Virus record (IMG/VR): IMGVR_UViG_3300022744_000117
Span: 1 to 20,023 of that record
DNA from: a virus
Reading direction: 5' to 3' (one strand)
DNA length: 20,023 bases
The position numbers and the translations under genes were made by a program. Positions 7,682-14,991 of this stretch are shown piece after piece. Every line of letters begins with the position of its first letter. Position 1 is the first letter of the stretch. Below the pieces are notes generated by a model. The model had not been told where the DNA came from, ran no database searches, and saw only the letters and a list, made by a program, of their open reading frames with translations.

Positions 7682-7701
7682 AAAAAACCGCCCGAAGGCG
7701 G
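7682..7701 (-). terminator. Intrinsic-terminator-like hairpin upstream of the capsid gene
   Basis: On the minus strand CCGCC, a UUCG loop and GGCGG are followed by six Ts. It lies between the protease stop (7728) and the capsid start (7650). Only about 30 bp separate the T-tract from the capsid start, too little for a full promoter. Confidence 0.8.
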
Positions 7702-7727
7702 CGAATGGCTTGGTTGATGGGGCCGGC

Positions 7728-9110
7728 TTACGCTGCTTTGCCGGAGTGGATGGACTTGATCAGGGTTGCTACTTCATTGACCTCGCCCTTGTGGTCGGTC
7801 ACGGGATCGACCTTGGTAGCGTTGTCATTGACGGTTTCGCCGGAGTCGGCTGCTTTCGCGATGGCCTTCAGCAGTGCCTTGCCCGGGGCGGGCATGGCTT
7901 CCAGTTCGGCAACGCGCTTGGTCAGGGTGTCGCGCTGGACGGCCAGGGCCTTGACGAAGTCGGCGGCGATTTCGCCTTCCTTGCAGCCAACCGCCGCGCA
8001 GGCTTTCAGCAGATCGTCGTGGGCTGCGCTGACCTTCTTCAGATCGTCGCCCTTGGCTGCCTTGTCGGCGTCGTCGTCCTTTTCATCATCCTCGTCAGCA
8101 TCGGCATAGCCGAGCTTGTTGAGGTGGTCGCAGGCTTCCTGCGCTGCCTTGTGGATCGCGCCAAGCGCCTCCTTGGTGGATTTGCTGAAGCGCTTGCCGG
8201 CCTTCGCCAGATCGATGCCGCGCGCGGCCATCTCGATCACATCGACGTCGCCGGCCTGCGCCTTGAGTTGGGCCAGCAGTTCGGCGGTTTCCTCGGCGGC
8301 CATGTCCTTGAAAATCTGGATGCCGGTGGCGAACCAGGCGCGAAGCTGGGCCGGGATCGGGCTGTTGTCGCCCTCGTAGTCGGCCTCGCACTGCGCGTCC
8401 TGACAAATCCAGCCGAGGGTGTAAATCACAGAGGCGAAGTCCTGCACGGACCACATGCCCTTCTTGAGATCGTCGCCAATCGCGGCAGCGGTCTTCGTTT
8501 CAGCAGGGGCGGCTTCCGTTCCGGTTTTCTCGCCTTCCGTTCCGCTTTCGGCCGGTTTTGTTTCGCCCTTCGCCAGTTCCAGCAGGCGTTCCGGGGTGAC
8601 GTCGCCCTTGTTCAGAAGATCGGCCAGCGCATCGACGGCGCTGATTTCCTCGACGGTCTCGGCCTTGTACATGGTGAAAACCGCGTCAGGGTTGGCCGGG
8701 CGATCAACCAGGCTGACTTCGATCAGCTTCAGGCCCTTGATGACGGCCTTGTTCAGTTCGTCGCGCTCGGTGACCTTGCCGCCGATGCTGAAGCCTTTGT
8801 AAACGCCGGCCTTGACCTTCTTGACGGCCTCGGAATCGACGACGTGAGCGCCGAACCACGTCTTGCCGTCTTCCAGTACCTCGGCCTCGATAGCGGTGCC
8901 TGCGGCCTTCGGTTGGTGCATTTCGCGGACGGCGCCGAACTTCATGTAGTCGGGCAGCGCTGCCTTCATCGCGTCGGCGGTGATGGTTTCGCCGTCACTG
9001 TCTTTGGTCTCGGTGCTTGCGAAGCCCCAGACCTTAATCGTGCCGTCGTCAAGTTCCTCGGTCTTGGAGAGGTCGATGCTGGCGAAGATTTTTTTCAGGG
9101 TTTTGCTCAT
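7728..9110 (-). CDS. Prohead protease (S78/XkdF-type) with C-terminal scaffold-like region
   Basis: The 460-aa product has an N-terminal protease part of about 150 residues. It reads IKVWGFASTETKDSDGETI, with candidate catalytic His65 in REMHQPKAAG, Ser108 in YKGFSIGGKV and Asp136 in IEVSLVDRPANPDA, typical of XkdF/S78-like capsid maturation proteases. The remaining 300 residues are helical and very acidic and include a DADEDDEKDDD stretch near residue 340, as expected for a scaffold that guides capsid assembly and is then removed by the protease. No separate scaffold gene is seen, which supports a fused role. An AAAGGA motif lies 8 bp before the ATG, and the portal gene ends 12 bp upstream. 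The protease call is firm; the scaffold role is inferred. Confidence 0.88.
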   Translation of the reverse strand: MSKTLKKIFASIDLSKTEELDDGTIKVWGFASTETKDSDGETITADAMKAALPDYMKFGAVREMHQPKAAGTAIEAEVLEDGKTWFGAHVVDSEAVKKVKAGVYKGFSIGGKVTERDELNKAVIKGLKLIEVSLVDRPANPDAVFTMYKAETVEEISAVDALADLLNKGDVTPERLLELAKGETKPAESGTEGEKTGTEAAPAETKTAAAIGDDLKKGMWSVQDFASVIYTLGWICQDAQCEADYEGDNSPIPAQLRAWFATGIQIFKDMAAEETAELLAQLKAQAGDVDVIEMAARGIDLAKAGKRFSKSTKEALGAIHKAAQEACDHLNKLGYADADEDDEKDDDADKAAKGDDLKKVSAAHDDLLKACAAVGCKEGEIAADFVKALAVQRDTLTKRVAELEAMPAPGKALLKAIAKAADSGETVNDNATKVDPVTDHKGEVNEVATLIKSIHSGKAA

Positions 9111-9122
9111 GGGAAAGTCCTT

Positions 9123-11318
9123 TCAGGATTGTTCGTCGTCGATTACGGGCAGTACGTCGCACCGGCATTGCGGGTGCAGTGGGCAGTCCTTCCCGCCTTC
9201 GAAAGTGCCGTCGACCGGCGCTGTCTTGCCGTTCATGTCTTGGCATTCGTCGCAGCACTCGTCTGCAGTGAGCCATTCCTTTTTGCTGACCAGTCCGCTG
9301 GACTTCCAGCCTTCGACTGATCCGGCAATGTCGGCCCGGGCGATTTCGGTTCTGGCGATGACCTCGGCGCGCTTCTCGCTGAAGGCGTAGTCATCAAGGA
9401 TGGCGTTAGCCATGTCCTGAGTGCTCCAGCCATCGTCAAGCGCCTGCTCAGTGATGCCGCGCAACCATTCACGGGTGCCATCGGTGATTTGCCACTGAGC
9501 GTTCGGGTTGGGTACCAACTCGCCGTCGACCAACTTCATGCCGACCATTTCGGCTGCCCGGTCGCTGGCCCATGCTTCGGCGCGCTTGCGCATCAGGTCG
9601 TCGATGTCGTCCGACTCGATCCCGATCTGCGATAGCGCCTCGCTGCCGCCGGAAACGGCAATCGACGCCAGATACGGTTCGACGGTTTCGACCAGATCGC
9701 CCCAGTCGTCAAAGTCGAGAGAATCGACGATGTGACGGGCTTTCTCGCGGGTGCCGCCGCCCTGGTCGGACTTTTCCAGCCCCATCAGGTCGGCAAGCTG
9801 CTCGGCGATCTTCGGCGCCTGTGCCTTCAGAAAGCCGGCGACGGCCTTCGCCATCTTCTTGGTGGCGCGACCTACTGCCGGGCGGTCCCGGTCAATAGGC
9901 CGCACGCCTTTTTTTGCCTTGGTCATCGCCTCCTTGTCGGGCGGTGCCTTGTCATCCGGCTTCTTCCCGTTGCCGGGCGGCTCGGGGTCGTCTTCGGGCG
10001 GGTCGTCCTCGCCAAGGCCAAGCATCGGCGGTGGTGCCGGCCAGGCTGCGTCGCGCTGCTCCTGCGTCAGCGGTTCCTTGCCCAGATCGGCGCGGACCTC
10101 GTCCGGCGTCATGACCTTGGCGGCCACGTAGATGGCGGCAATCTCGGCCTTTTCTTTCGGCGTCGTGATTTCGTCATCGACCCATGCGAATTCGAGGTCA
10201 GTGATGCCGAAGTAACGCACGATGACCGAGTCGATCATCGACTTGACCCAGTTCTTGTTCGGAGCCAGGCCTTCGGAGAGCGATTGCTCCCGGGAGGTTG
10301 TGGCGGTGGCCCGATTGACCTGGGCGACGAACGGCGTCGGCTCGATGCTGAAGCAGAAGCAGACCACGCGCGCCAGCCATTCGTCGTACATGTCCTTGAG
10401 CGGCGGCTGCTTGATCTCGACCGGCTTCGCGCCTTCGGGGATGAAGCGGCCGTAGTGCTTGCTCTGGCCCTGCGTGATGGTGTCCCACCACTCCTGAAAG
10501 AGTCTGATCTGGTCCGGGTTCCACTCTTTCGGCACCGAGAAAAGCAGGTTCGGGACGTTGCCCTCGGTGTAGTAGCTCAGTTGGTTGGCCTGCCGGCGCA
10601 ACGCGATATTGACCGTGATGATGATCTGCTCGACCGGGCTGTAGCCATAGACCTTGTGGGTCCGGACGTTGCGAGGCATGTAGAGCAGTTCGTCGCGGGT
10701 GTAGTTGATCGCCGGCACGCCCTTGAGAATCTGCTGATAGGCAGGGTCCGGGGCAAGCGGCGTGCGGCCAAAGTCATCCAGCACGCGCTTGATCGTGGCG
10801 CCGTCGACCGGCTCCAGTGCGTACAGTTCGCCGCCGAGGGTGTGGCGGGGATAGACGGTCGGGGCATCGATGACGAACAAGTCCTCGAGCAGCATGCGCA
10901 ACCACGTCGACCAGTTGTGCTCCTTGTCGGGCTGCAGGAAGAACTTGGTCAGTTCGTCGCAACGGGCGTCCGGCTTGGCCTTGTCGTCCTTCGGCTTGAT
11001 GTGCCACTTCAACTTCTCCATCTGATCCTTGCGGGTCTCGATGACCAGCCGGAGGATGTCGTAGTTGTCGGCCAGGGCGCGCATCTGGTCGAACGTGACG
11101 GCCTCGCCAGTGCGCGGGCGCGTCTGGGTGTTGTAGCCGACCTGATAGTCGAACTGGCGACCAATGACGGACGGCTTCTGCTCGGCCGGGACCATCTCCG
11201 GCAGCGGGGCCATCGGCCCGAACCAGTCCGGCGCCTTGCCGGTGATCGCCAGGCGCAGGCCTGCGGCCACGCGCGCAACGATGCCCGGCTCAATGGGGGT
11301 TTTGGTTGGTTGGGTCAT
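9123..11318 (-). CDS. Portal protein fused to MuF-type minor head protein
   Basis: The 731-aa product joins two head proteins. Residues 1 to about 435 read as a portal (Mu gp29/DUF935-like: ALADNYDILRLVIETRKDQMEKLKW, LLEDLFVIDAPTVYP, VYGYSPVEQIIITVNIALRRQ, RATATTSREQSLSEGL). A Pro/Asp/Lys-rich linker follows at about 435-470. The rest resembles MuF head morphogenesis proteins, with RAEVIARTEIARADIAG near 650 and a C-terminal Cys/His cluster (CCDECQDMNGKTAP, then CPLHPQCRCDVLPV). The portal forms the DNA entry ring, and MuF proteins are injected or internal head proteins. The 29-bp overlap with the end of the terminase gene suggests coupling. No stop or frameshift separates the two parts, so the fusion is in the sequence as given. 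Confidence 0.9.
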   Translation of the reverse strand: MTQPTKTPIEPGIVARVAAGLRLAITGKAPDWFGPMAPLPEMVPAEQKPSVIGRQFDYQVGYNTQTRPRTGEAVTFDQMRALADNYDILRLVIETRKDQMEKLKWHIKPKDDKAKPDARCDELTKFFLQPDKEHNWSTWLRMLLEDLFVIDAPTVYPRHTLGGELYALEPVDGATIKRVLDDFGRTPLAPDPAYQQILKGVPAINYTRDELLYMPRNVRTHKVYGYSPVEQIIITVNIALRRQANQLSYYTEGNVPNLLFSVPKEWNPDQIRLFQEWWDTITQGQSKHYGRFIPEGAKPVEIKQPPLKDMYDEWLARVVCFCFSIEPTPFVAQVNRATATTSREQSLSEGLAPNKNWVKSMIDSVIVRYFGITDLEFAWVDDEITTPKEKAEIAAIYVAAKVMTPDEVRADLGKEPLTQEQRDAAWPAPPPMLGLGEDDPPEDDPEPPGNGKKPDDKAPPDKEAMTKAKKGVRPIDRDRPAVGRATKKMAKAVAGFLKAQAPKIAEQLADLMGLEKSDQGGGTREKARHIVDSLDFDDWGDLVETVEPYLASIAVSGGSEALSQIGIESDDIDDLMRKRAEAWASDRAAEMVGMKLVDGELVPNPNAQWQITDGTREWLRGITEQALDDGWSTQDMANAILDDYAFSEKRAEVIARTEIARADIAGSVEGWKSSGLVSKKEWLTADECCDECQDMNGKTAPVDGTFEGGKDCPLHPQCRCDVLPVIDDEQS

Positions 11319-12756
11319 TGGTCTTCGCCTGTTGGGCTTGCTGGGCCATCTGCTGCATGTAATCCAGCATCCCGAAGTTGTGGATGTTCAATTCGTCGAA
11401 GGCGTCCGAGCCGGCGTCGACTTGGTCGTCGTGCGAACCGTTCGGAAACACGCGCTTTTCGCTGACCAGGGCATCGTTCCATTCGGCACGCAGCATCATC
11501 ACGTTGCCGACATTGACCTGGGCGGCGAACGGTTCGCCTCGGGTGATCTTGTCGCCTGATACTGGCTTCGCTGTAACGGTGTAGCCGGCCAGCAGTTTGG
11601 TAAAGTTGGCTGCCTGCGATTTGCCGGCTTGCCCGGGGTCTTGGGGAATCCGAATGCGAACGCCCGGACCGTCCCGCTTCGCCGTGTTGAGCAGCGCGGC
11701 CTCGACCGTTTCCGGCCCACCGCGCAACCTGACGATGTCGGCAATGATCCAGCGGCCCGACGGTGTAACGCCAAGCTTGTAGCCGACCGTCCAGTCAGGG
11801 TCTTTGCCGGGTTCCTCGATGCTGGCGGCAAAGTCCCATGCCCTGACAAATCGCGTGTCTGCCGGAATGGCGTCGACGATCTCGATCTTGTCTGGCTTGA
11901 AGATGTTGCCCTCGGGCGGTGCCGGTCGCTGCTGGTACTGCCCAGCGAACGTGTAGGGCGCGGCAGACTGCATTCGGCGCAGCACCTCAACGCTGTGCTT
12001 CTCCGGCCACAAGGCCGTTCCGTCCTCTCGCAACGCAGGAAGGCAAACAAGCTCCCATTCCTCGCCGTTGCCACCATTGAGCAGCCAGCCGGCCAGATCG
12101 TTCTCATGCAGGCGCTGCATGATCAGGATGATCGGGGTGTCCGGGCTGTTCTTCCGGCTTTCGAGCGTGTTCTGGAACCACTCGATGACGCCTTGCCGGA
12201 TCACGTCGCTGCGCGCTTCGTCAGCCTTGTGCGGGTCGTCGATGATGATGGCGCCGCCGAATCCTTCTCGGTGCTTACCTGCACCGTATCCGGTGATGGT
12301 GCCGCCCGCGCCGGTTGCATAGACGATGCCGCCGGCAGTTGTTCTCCATTCGTCCTTCGCCTTGCTGTCGTCCCGCAGCGTGGTTCCGGGGAAGATGCTC
12401 CGGAACTCGGGGGACGAAACGACCTCGCGGCACTGCCACGAGTTGTTTCCAGCCAGCCGGCCCGAGTAGCTGGTGTGGATGAACTCAGCGTCAGGAACCA
12501 TGCCGAGGCACCAAGCCATCCAATTCACGACCGCCAACTCGGTCTTGGAGTAGCGCGGTGGGATGTTGATGATCAGGCGCTTGGTGCGACCGATGAAAAC
12601 CCGGTCAAGTGCGCTGCAAATCTCCTGATGGTGAGGTGCGCGCAGCCACTGAAACCCTTTGCGCTGCAGGAACATCCAGCGGGCGAAGAAGTAGAAATCA
12701 GTTCTGGCTTTTTTCCTCGCCTCGGCCATTTCTTTGGGCGAGAAGTTACGGCGCAC
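11290..12756 (-). CDS. terL: Terminase large subunit
   Basis: The 488-aa product is the ATP-driven DNA packaging motor and nuclease. Visible motifs are the Walker A-like IPPRYSKT (65-72), Walker B IIIDDP (170-175), the coupling motif LIMQRLHENDLAG (about 211-223) and RNase H-type nuclease acids: Asp308 in VRAWDFAAS, Asp373 in QDPGQAGKSQ and Asp443/444 in NGSHDDQVDAGSDAF. Length is normal for this family. Translation starts with GTG at 12756, with GAGGTG about 6 bp upstream, immediately after the small subunit stop. The C-terminus ends in a Gln-rich tail (MQQMAQQAQQAK). No intein or truncation is seen. Confidence 0.96.
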   Translation of the reverse strand: MRRNFSPKEMAEARKKARTDFYFFARWMFLQRKGFQWLRAPHHQEICSALDRVFIGRTKRLIINIPPRYSKTELAVVNWMAWCLGMVPDAEFIHTSYSGRLAGNNSWQCREVVSSPEFRSIFPGTTLRDDSKAKDEWRTTAGGIVYATGAGGTITGYGAGKHREGFGGAIIIDDPHKADEARSDVIRQGVIEWFQNTLESRKNSPDTPIILIMQRLHENDLAGWLLNGGNGEEWELVCLPALREDGTALWPEKHSVEVLRRMQSAAPYTFAGQYQQRPAPPEGNIFKPDKIEIVDAIPADTRFVRAWDFAASIEEPGKDPDWTVGYKLGVTPSGRWIIADIVRLRGGPETVEAALLNTAKRDGPGVRIRIPQDPGQAGKSQAANFTKLLAGYTVTAKPVSGDKITRGEPFAAQVNVGNVMMLRAEWNDALVSEKRVFPNGSHDDQVDAGSDAFDELNIHNFGMLDYMQQMAQQAQQAKTNDPTNQNPH

Positions 12757-12758
12757 GG

Positions 12759-13151
12759 CTACACCTCTTCGTCGAGTCTCCGGGCAATGGCTGCGGCCTC
12801 TTCTGGCGTAACCGGCCCGGAGGTCTCAATCGGCCCGCCGTCACGGCCTGACAACTCGACCGCCTGCGGTGATTCCTTCCAGCGCGCCCTGGTTTTCAGC
12901 CAGAAGATCATCGCCGTCGTGTCACCACTGAGCGCTTTCGAATAAAGCGTCATGGCGATCTTGGCGTTGGCTTTCACCCGGCCGGTGTCCAGTTCTGCTT
13001 GGAAATGCTTGCGCAGGGTTTTCTCTGCGATGGGCTTGCCTGCCTTGTCGAGGATCAGGGCGGTCATTTCCTCGACGGGAATGCCGAAGGCGGCGAACTG
13101 CTCGACCAGCTTGCGCTGCTCGTCAGTCGGTTGGAATGTCGGCCTTGCCAT
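12759..13151 (-). CDS. terS: Terminase small subunit (DNA-recognition)
   Basis: The 130-aa product begins MARPTFQPTDEQRKLVEQFAAFG and has a helix-turn-helix-like part (IPVEEMTALIL, then GKPIAEKTLRKHFQAELDTGR) followed by NAKIAMTLYSKALSGDTTAMIFWLKTRARWKE, a combination common in small terminase subunits of proteobacterial phages. It would bind the packaging site and hand DNA to the large subunit. It lies directly before the large subunit with a 2-bp gap. The chosen ATG at 13151 overlaps the upstream methyltransferase gene by 29 bp; upstream AAAGG is only a weak ribosome-binding motif, so reinitiation is likely. A 12-residue longer form is possible. Confidence 0.85.
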   Translation of the reverse strand: MARPTFQPTDEQRKLVEQFAAFGIPVEEMTALILDKAGKPIAEKTLRKHFQAELDTGRVKANAKIAMTLYSKALSGDTTAMIFWLKTRARWKESPQAVELSGRDGGPIETSGPVTPEEAAAIARRLDEEV

Positions 13152-14448
13152 GATCGTTGCCTTTCCGGGCGGCCTCGATGTCGGCAAAGGTCATGTCCGA
13201 TTCGCCGAGGTGCGCCTGCTGCCCGGTGAAGTCCTGCCAGCGCTTCACGATCACGTCGCAGTAGCGCGGGTCCAACTCCATCAGGCGTGAATGCCTGCCG
13301 GTTTTCTCGCAGGCGATCAACGTCGAGCCAGAGCCGCCGAACAGGTCGAGCACCACATCACCGCCCCGGCTGCTGTTCGTGATCGGGTACTCGATCAGCG
13401 CCACGGGTTTCATGGTCGGGTGCACATCGTTCCGGCTCGGCCGGTCGAAGTTCCAGACGGTCGTCTGCTTGCGGTCGCTGTACCAACGGTGCGGTCCGGT
13501 TGGCTTCCAGCCGTACAGCACCGGCTCGTGTTGCCAGTGGTAATCCTGCCGACCCATGACAAGCGACTGCTTGACCCAGATGCAGCACTGCGCCAGCTTG
13601 AATCCGGCGTCGGTCATGGCCTTGCGAAAGTTCATGCCCTCGCTGTCGGCGTGAAACACGTACAGCCCGGCGCCGTCTTTGGCGACCGAGAACATGGCCG
13701 TGTAGGCGTCGAGCAGGAAGCGGTAGAAAGCCTCGCCCGACATGGAGTCGTTCTGGATCGTCAGCTTGTCCGACGTGCCGCCCTGGTAGGCGACGTTGTA
13801 CGGCGGGTCGGTGACGATCAAGTCGGCCTTGTAGCCGTCCATCAGGCGGGCCACGTCGTCGATGCTGACGCTGTCGCCGCACATGACTCGGTGATTGCCA
13901 AGGCGCCAGATGTCGCCAGCCTGTGACACGGGGTCGGCCGGTGGCTCGGGCGTTTCGTCGTCCTCAGTCAAGCCGGCTTTCGGCTCGGTCGGGAACATGT
14001 CGCCAAGCTCCAACTCGTCGAAGCCAGTCAGCGACAGGTCGAAGCCGTCTGCTTGCAATTCTCCAAGCTCAAGGGCCAGCAACTCGGAGTCCCAGCCGGC
14101 CAGCTCCGCCAGCTTGTTGTCGGCGATCACGAAGGCGCGGAACTGCGCGTCAGTCCAGCCGGAGGCGTCCAGCACGGGCACCGTGCCATCGGGGAACGGC
14201 TCTGCGCACTGAGCACGGCCGGGCGGTGGATACAGGCGCTTGCCGGCGGCGTAGAGCTTGCGGACGGCGGCCAGTGTGCCGTGGCCCTTGGCGATGACAC
14301 CGTCGCGCACCACTATGGCGCCCACCATGCCGAACTCGTCGAGGCTGGCGGCAATCTGGGCCACCTGGCTGTCCGAGTGGGTGCGGCTGTTCCGGGCGTA
14401 CGGAATCAGCGCCTCGATGGGCCTGTGCTCAATCGATAGCTTGGACAT
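13123..14448 (-). CDS. ParB-domain / beta-class DNA methyltransferase fusion
   Basis: The 441-aa product has a ParB/sulfiredoxin-like N-terminus (residues 1 to about 115: MSKLSIEHRPIEALIPYARNSRTH, VVRDGVIAKGHGTLAAVRKL) and a C-terminal N6-adenine/N4-cytosine methyltransferase domain. Catalytic motif DPPY is at 214-217 and the SAM-binding FGGSGST at 370-376; this order (catalytic motif first) is beta class. No restriction nuclease is adjacent, so it is an orphan methylase that may protect phage DNA or act near packaging. It is the second gene after the late promoter, directly before the small terminase. The start at 14448 lacks a clear ribosome-binding motif. A longer frame from 14523 would run through a terminator hairpin. 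The specificity cannot be read from the sequence. Confidence 0.92.
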   Translation of the reverse strand: MSKLSIEHRPIEALIPYARNSRTHSDSQVAQIAASLDEFGMVGAIVVRDGVIAKGHGTLAAVRKLYAAGKRLYPPPGRAQCAEPFPDGTVPVLDASGWTDAQFRAFVIADNKLAELAGWDSELLALELGELQADGFDLSLTGFDELELGDMFPTEPKAGLTEDDETPEPPADPVSQAGDIWRLGNHRVMCGDSVSIDDVARLMDGYKADLIVTDPPYNVAYQGGTSDKLTIQNDSMSGEAFYRFLLDAYTAMFSVAKDGAGLYVFHADSEGMNFRKAMTDAGFKLAQCCIWVKQSLVMGRQDYHWQHEPVLYGWKPTGPHRWYSDRKQTTVWNFDRPSRNDVHPTMKPVALIEYPITNSSRGGDVVLDLFGGSGSTLIACEKTGRHSRLMELDPRYCDVIVKRWQDFTGQQAHLGESDMTFADIEAARKGNDHGKADIPTD

Positions 14449-14486
14449 GGTTTTAATAGCCGGTAAAAACGCAGGGCGCGGGGAAT

Positions 14487-14521
14487 AAAAAAGCCCGCAA
14501 CAGGCTGAAACCTGCGCGGGC
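14487..14521 (-). terminator. Intrinsic terminator after the first late-leader gene
   Basis: On the minus strand GCCCGC pairs with GCGGGC, the inner CAGG and CCTG add further pairs, and TTTTTT follows. It lies downstream of the small gene ending at 14573 and upstream of the methyltransferase start at 14448. Confidence 0.85.
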
Positions 14522-14572
14522 AAATCACCTTCAAGGAGAGAGAGGTGGAGACAGCGGTAAGCGGAAACCCTG

Positions 14573-14818
14573 TTAATCCGGGGCTTCCGTGAATGTCACG
14601 TAATAGCGCTTGCCCGGCTTGAAAAACTCAGCAGCCGGGGCGTTGGCGTCGATTTGCATCCAGCACTCGCCGGATGGGGTTGCCTTCGTAAAGGCTTCGT
14701 TTTCTCCACCCTTGCCATAGATCGCGCCAAGGCGAACTTTGTGACATTGGTAGGTTTCGGAATAACGCGTCGTTTCGACGGCGTTGCAATTCATCTTCGC
14801 CACTACTGCTTGGCTCAT
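14573..14818 (-). CDS. Small conserved phage protein of unknown function
   Basis: The 81-aa product starts MSQAVVAKMNCNAV and contains VRLGAIYGKGGENEAFTKATPSGECWMQIDANAPAAEFFKPGKRYYVTFTEA. I recall similar proteins of about 75-85 aa in many phages (a charged N-terminus, then ATPSG, then FxPGKxYYxxFTEA), but I know no function. The start at 14818 has GGAGA 7 bp upstream. The frame stays open further upstream to 15007, but that would cover the late promoter and terminator and is rejected. It is the first gene after the late promoter and is bracketed by two intrinsic terminators, so it may be transcribed at a basal level even without antitermination. Confidence 0.75.
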   Translation of the reverse strand: MSQAVVAKMNCNAVETTRYSETYQCHKVRLGAIYGKGGENEAFTKATPSGECWMQIDANAPAAEFFKPGKRYYVTFTEAPD

Positions 14819-14898
14819 GGTGTTTCTCCTGTAAATGCCCAATGGGCTGGGTAGTACAGGCTTTTGTCTTGCGGTCTTACGGCCTGAAAAAAGGCAAC

Positions 14899-14928
14899 AA
14901 AAAACCCGCCGGCTTTCGCGGGGCGGGT
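14899..14928 (-). terminator. Intrinsic terminator just downstream of the late promoter (tR'-like)
   Basis: On the minus strand ACCCGCC pairs with GGCGGGT (7 bp), with a partly paired interior, followed by six Ts. It lies roughly 30-55 nt after the predicted start of transcription and before the first downstream gene (14818). Confidence 0.85.
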
Positions 14929-14962
14929 CTTGGGGGGAATGCGGGTACTTATCTGAAATCGG

Positions 14963-14991
14963 ACTATACTGGGCATTGTTTGCCCGGTCAA
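14963..14991 (-). promoter_or_regulatory. Strong sigma70-type late promoter (pR'-like) with inverted repeat in spacer
   Basis: On the minus strand the -35 TTGACC (14991-14986) and the -10 TATAGT (14968-14963) are separated by exactly 17 bp. The -35 includes the TGA stop of the Q-like gene. The spacer holds a perfect inverted repeat, GGGCA, 5 bp, TGCCC (14985-14971). In lambda, the Q binding element lies between -35 and -10, so this repeat is a candidate binding site for the Q-like protein. Transcription would start near 14954-14957. Confidence 0.8.

Noticed and set aside
7651-7683. A longer capsid gene start at 7683
   Set aside because: The extra codons begin inside the T-tract of a terminator hairpin and have no ribosome-binding motif; the ATG at 7650 has AGGA at proper spacing.
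7710-12945. Long plus-strand open frames of 438-577 aa (for example 7710-9320, 9732-11465 and 11629-12945)
   Set aside because: They lie entirely opposite clear minus-strand genes (protease, portal, terminase), have Arg/Val/Leu-rich compositions expected from the reverse of GC-rich codons, and show no recognised domain.
13123-14448. A plasmid partition (ParB) function
   Set aside because: The ParB-like domain is fused to a methyltransferase, no ParA-like gene or centromere-like repeat is nearby, and the fusion is a common phage methylase form.
14449-14490. A second promoter before the ParB-methylase gene (TATTAA near the start)
   Set aside because: A -10-like TATTAA is present, but no -35-like sequence lies at the correct spacing, and the region directly follows a terminator T-tract.
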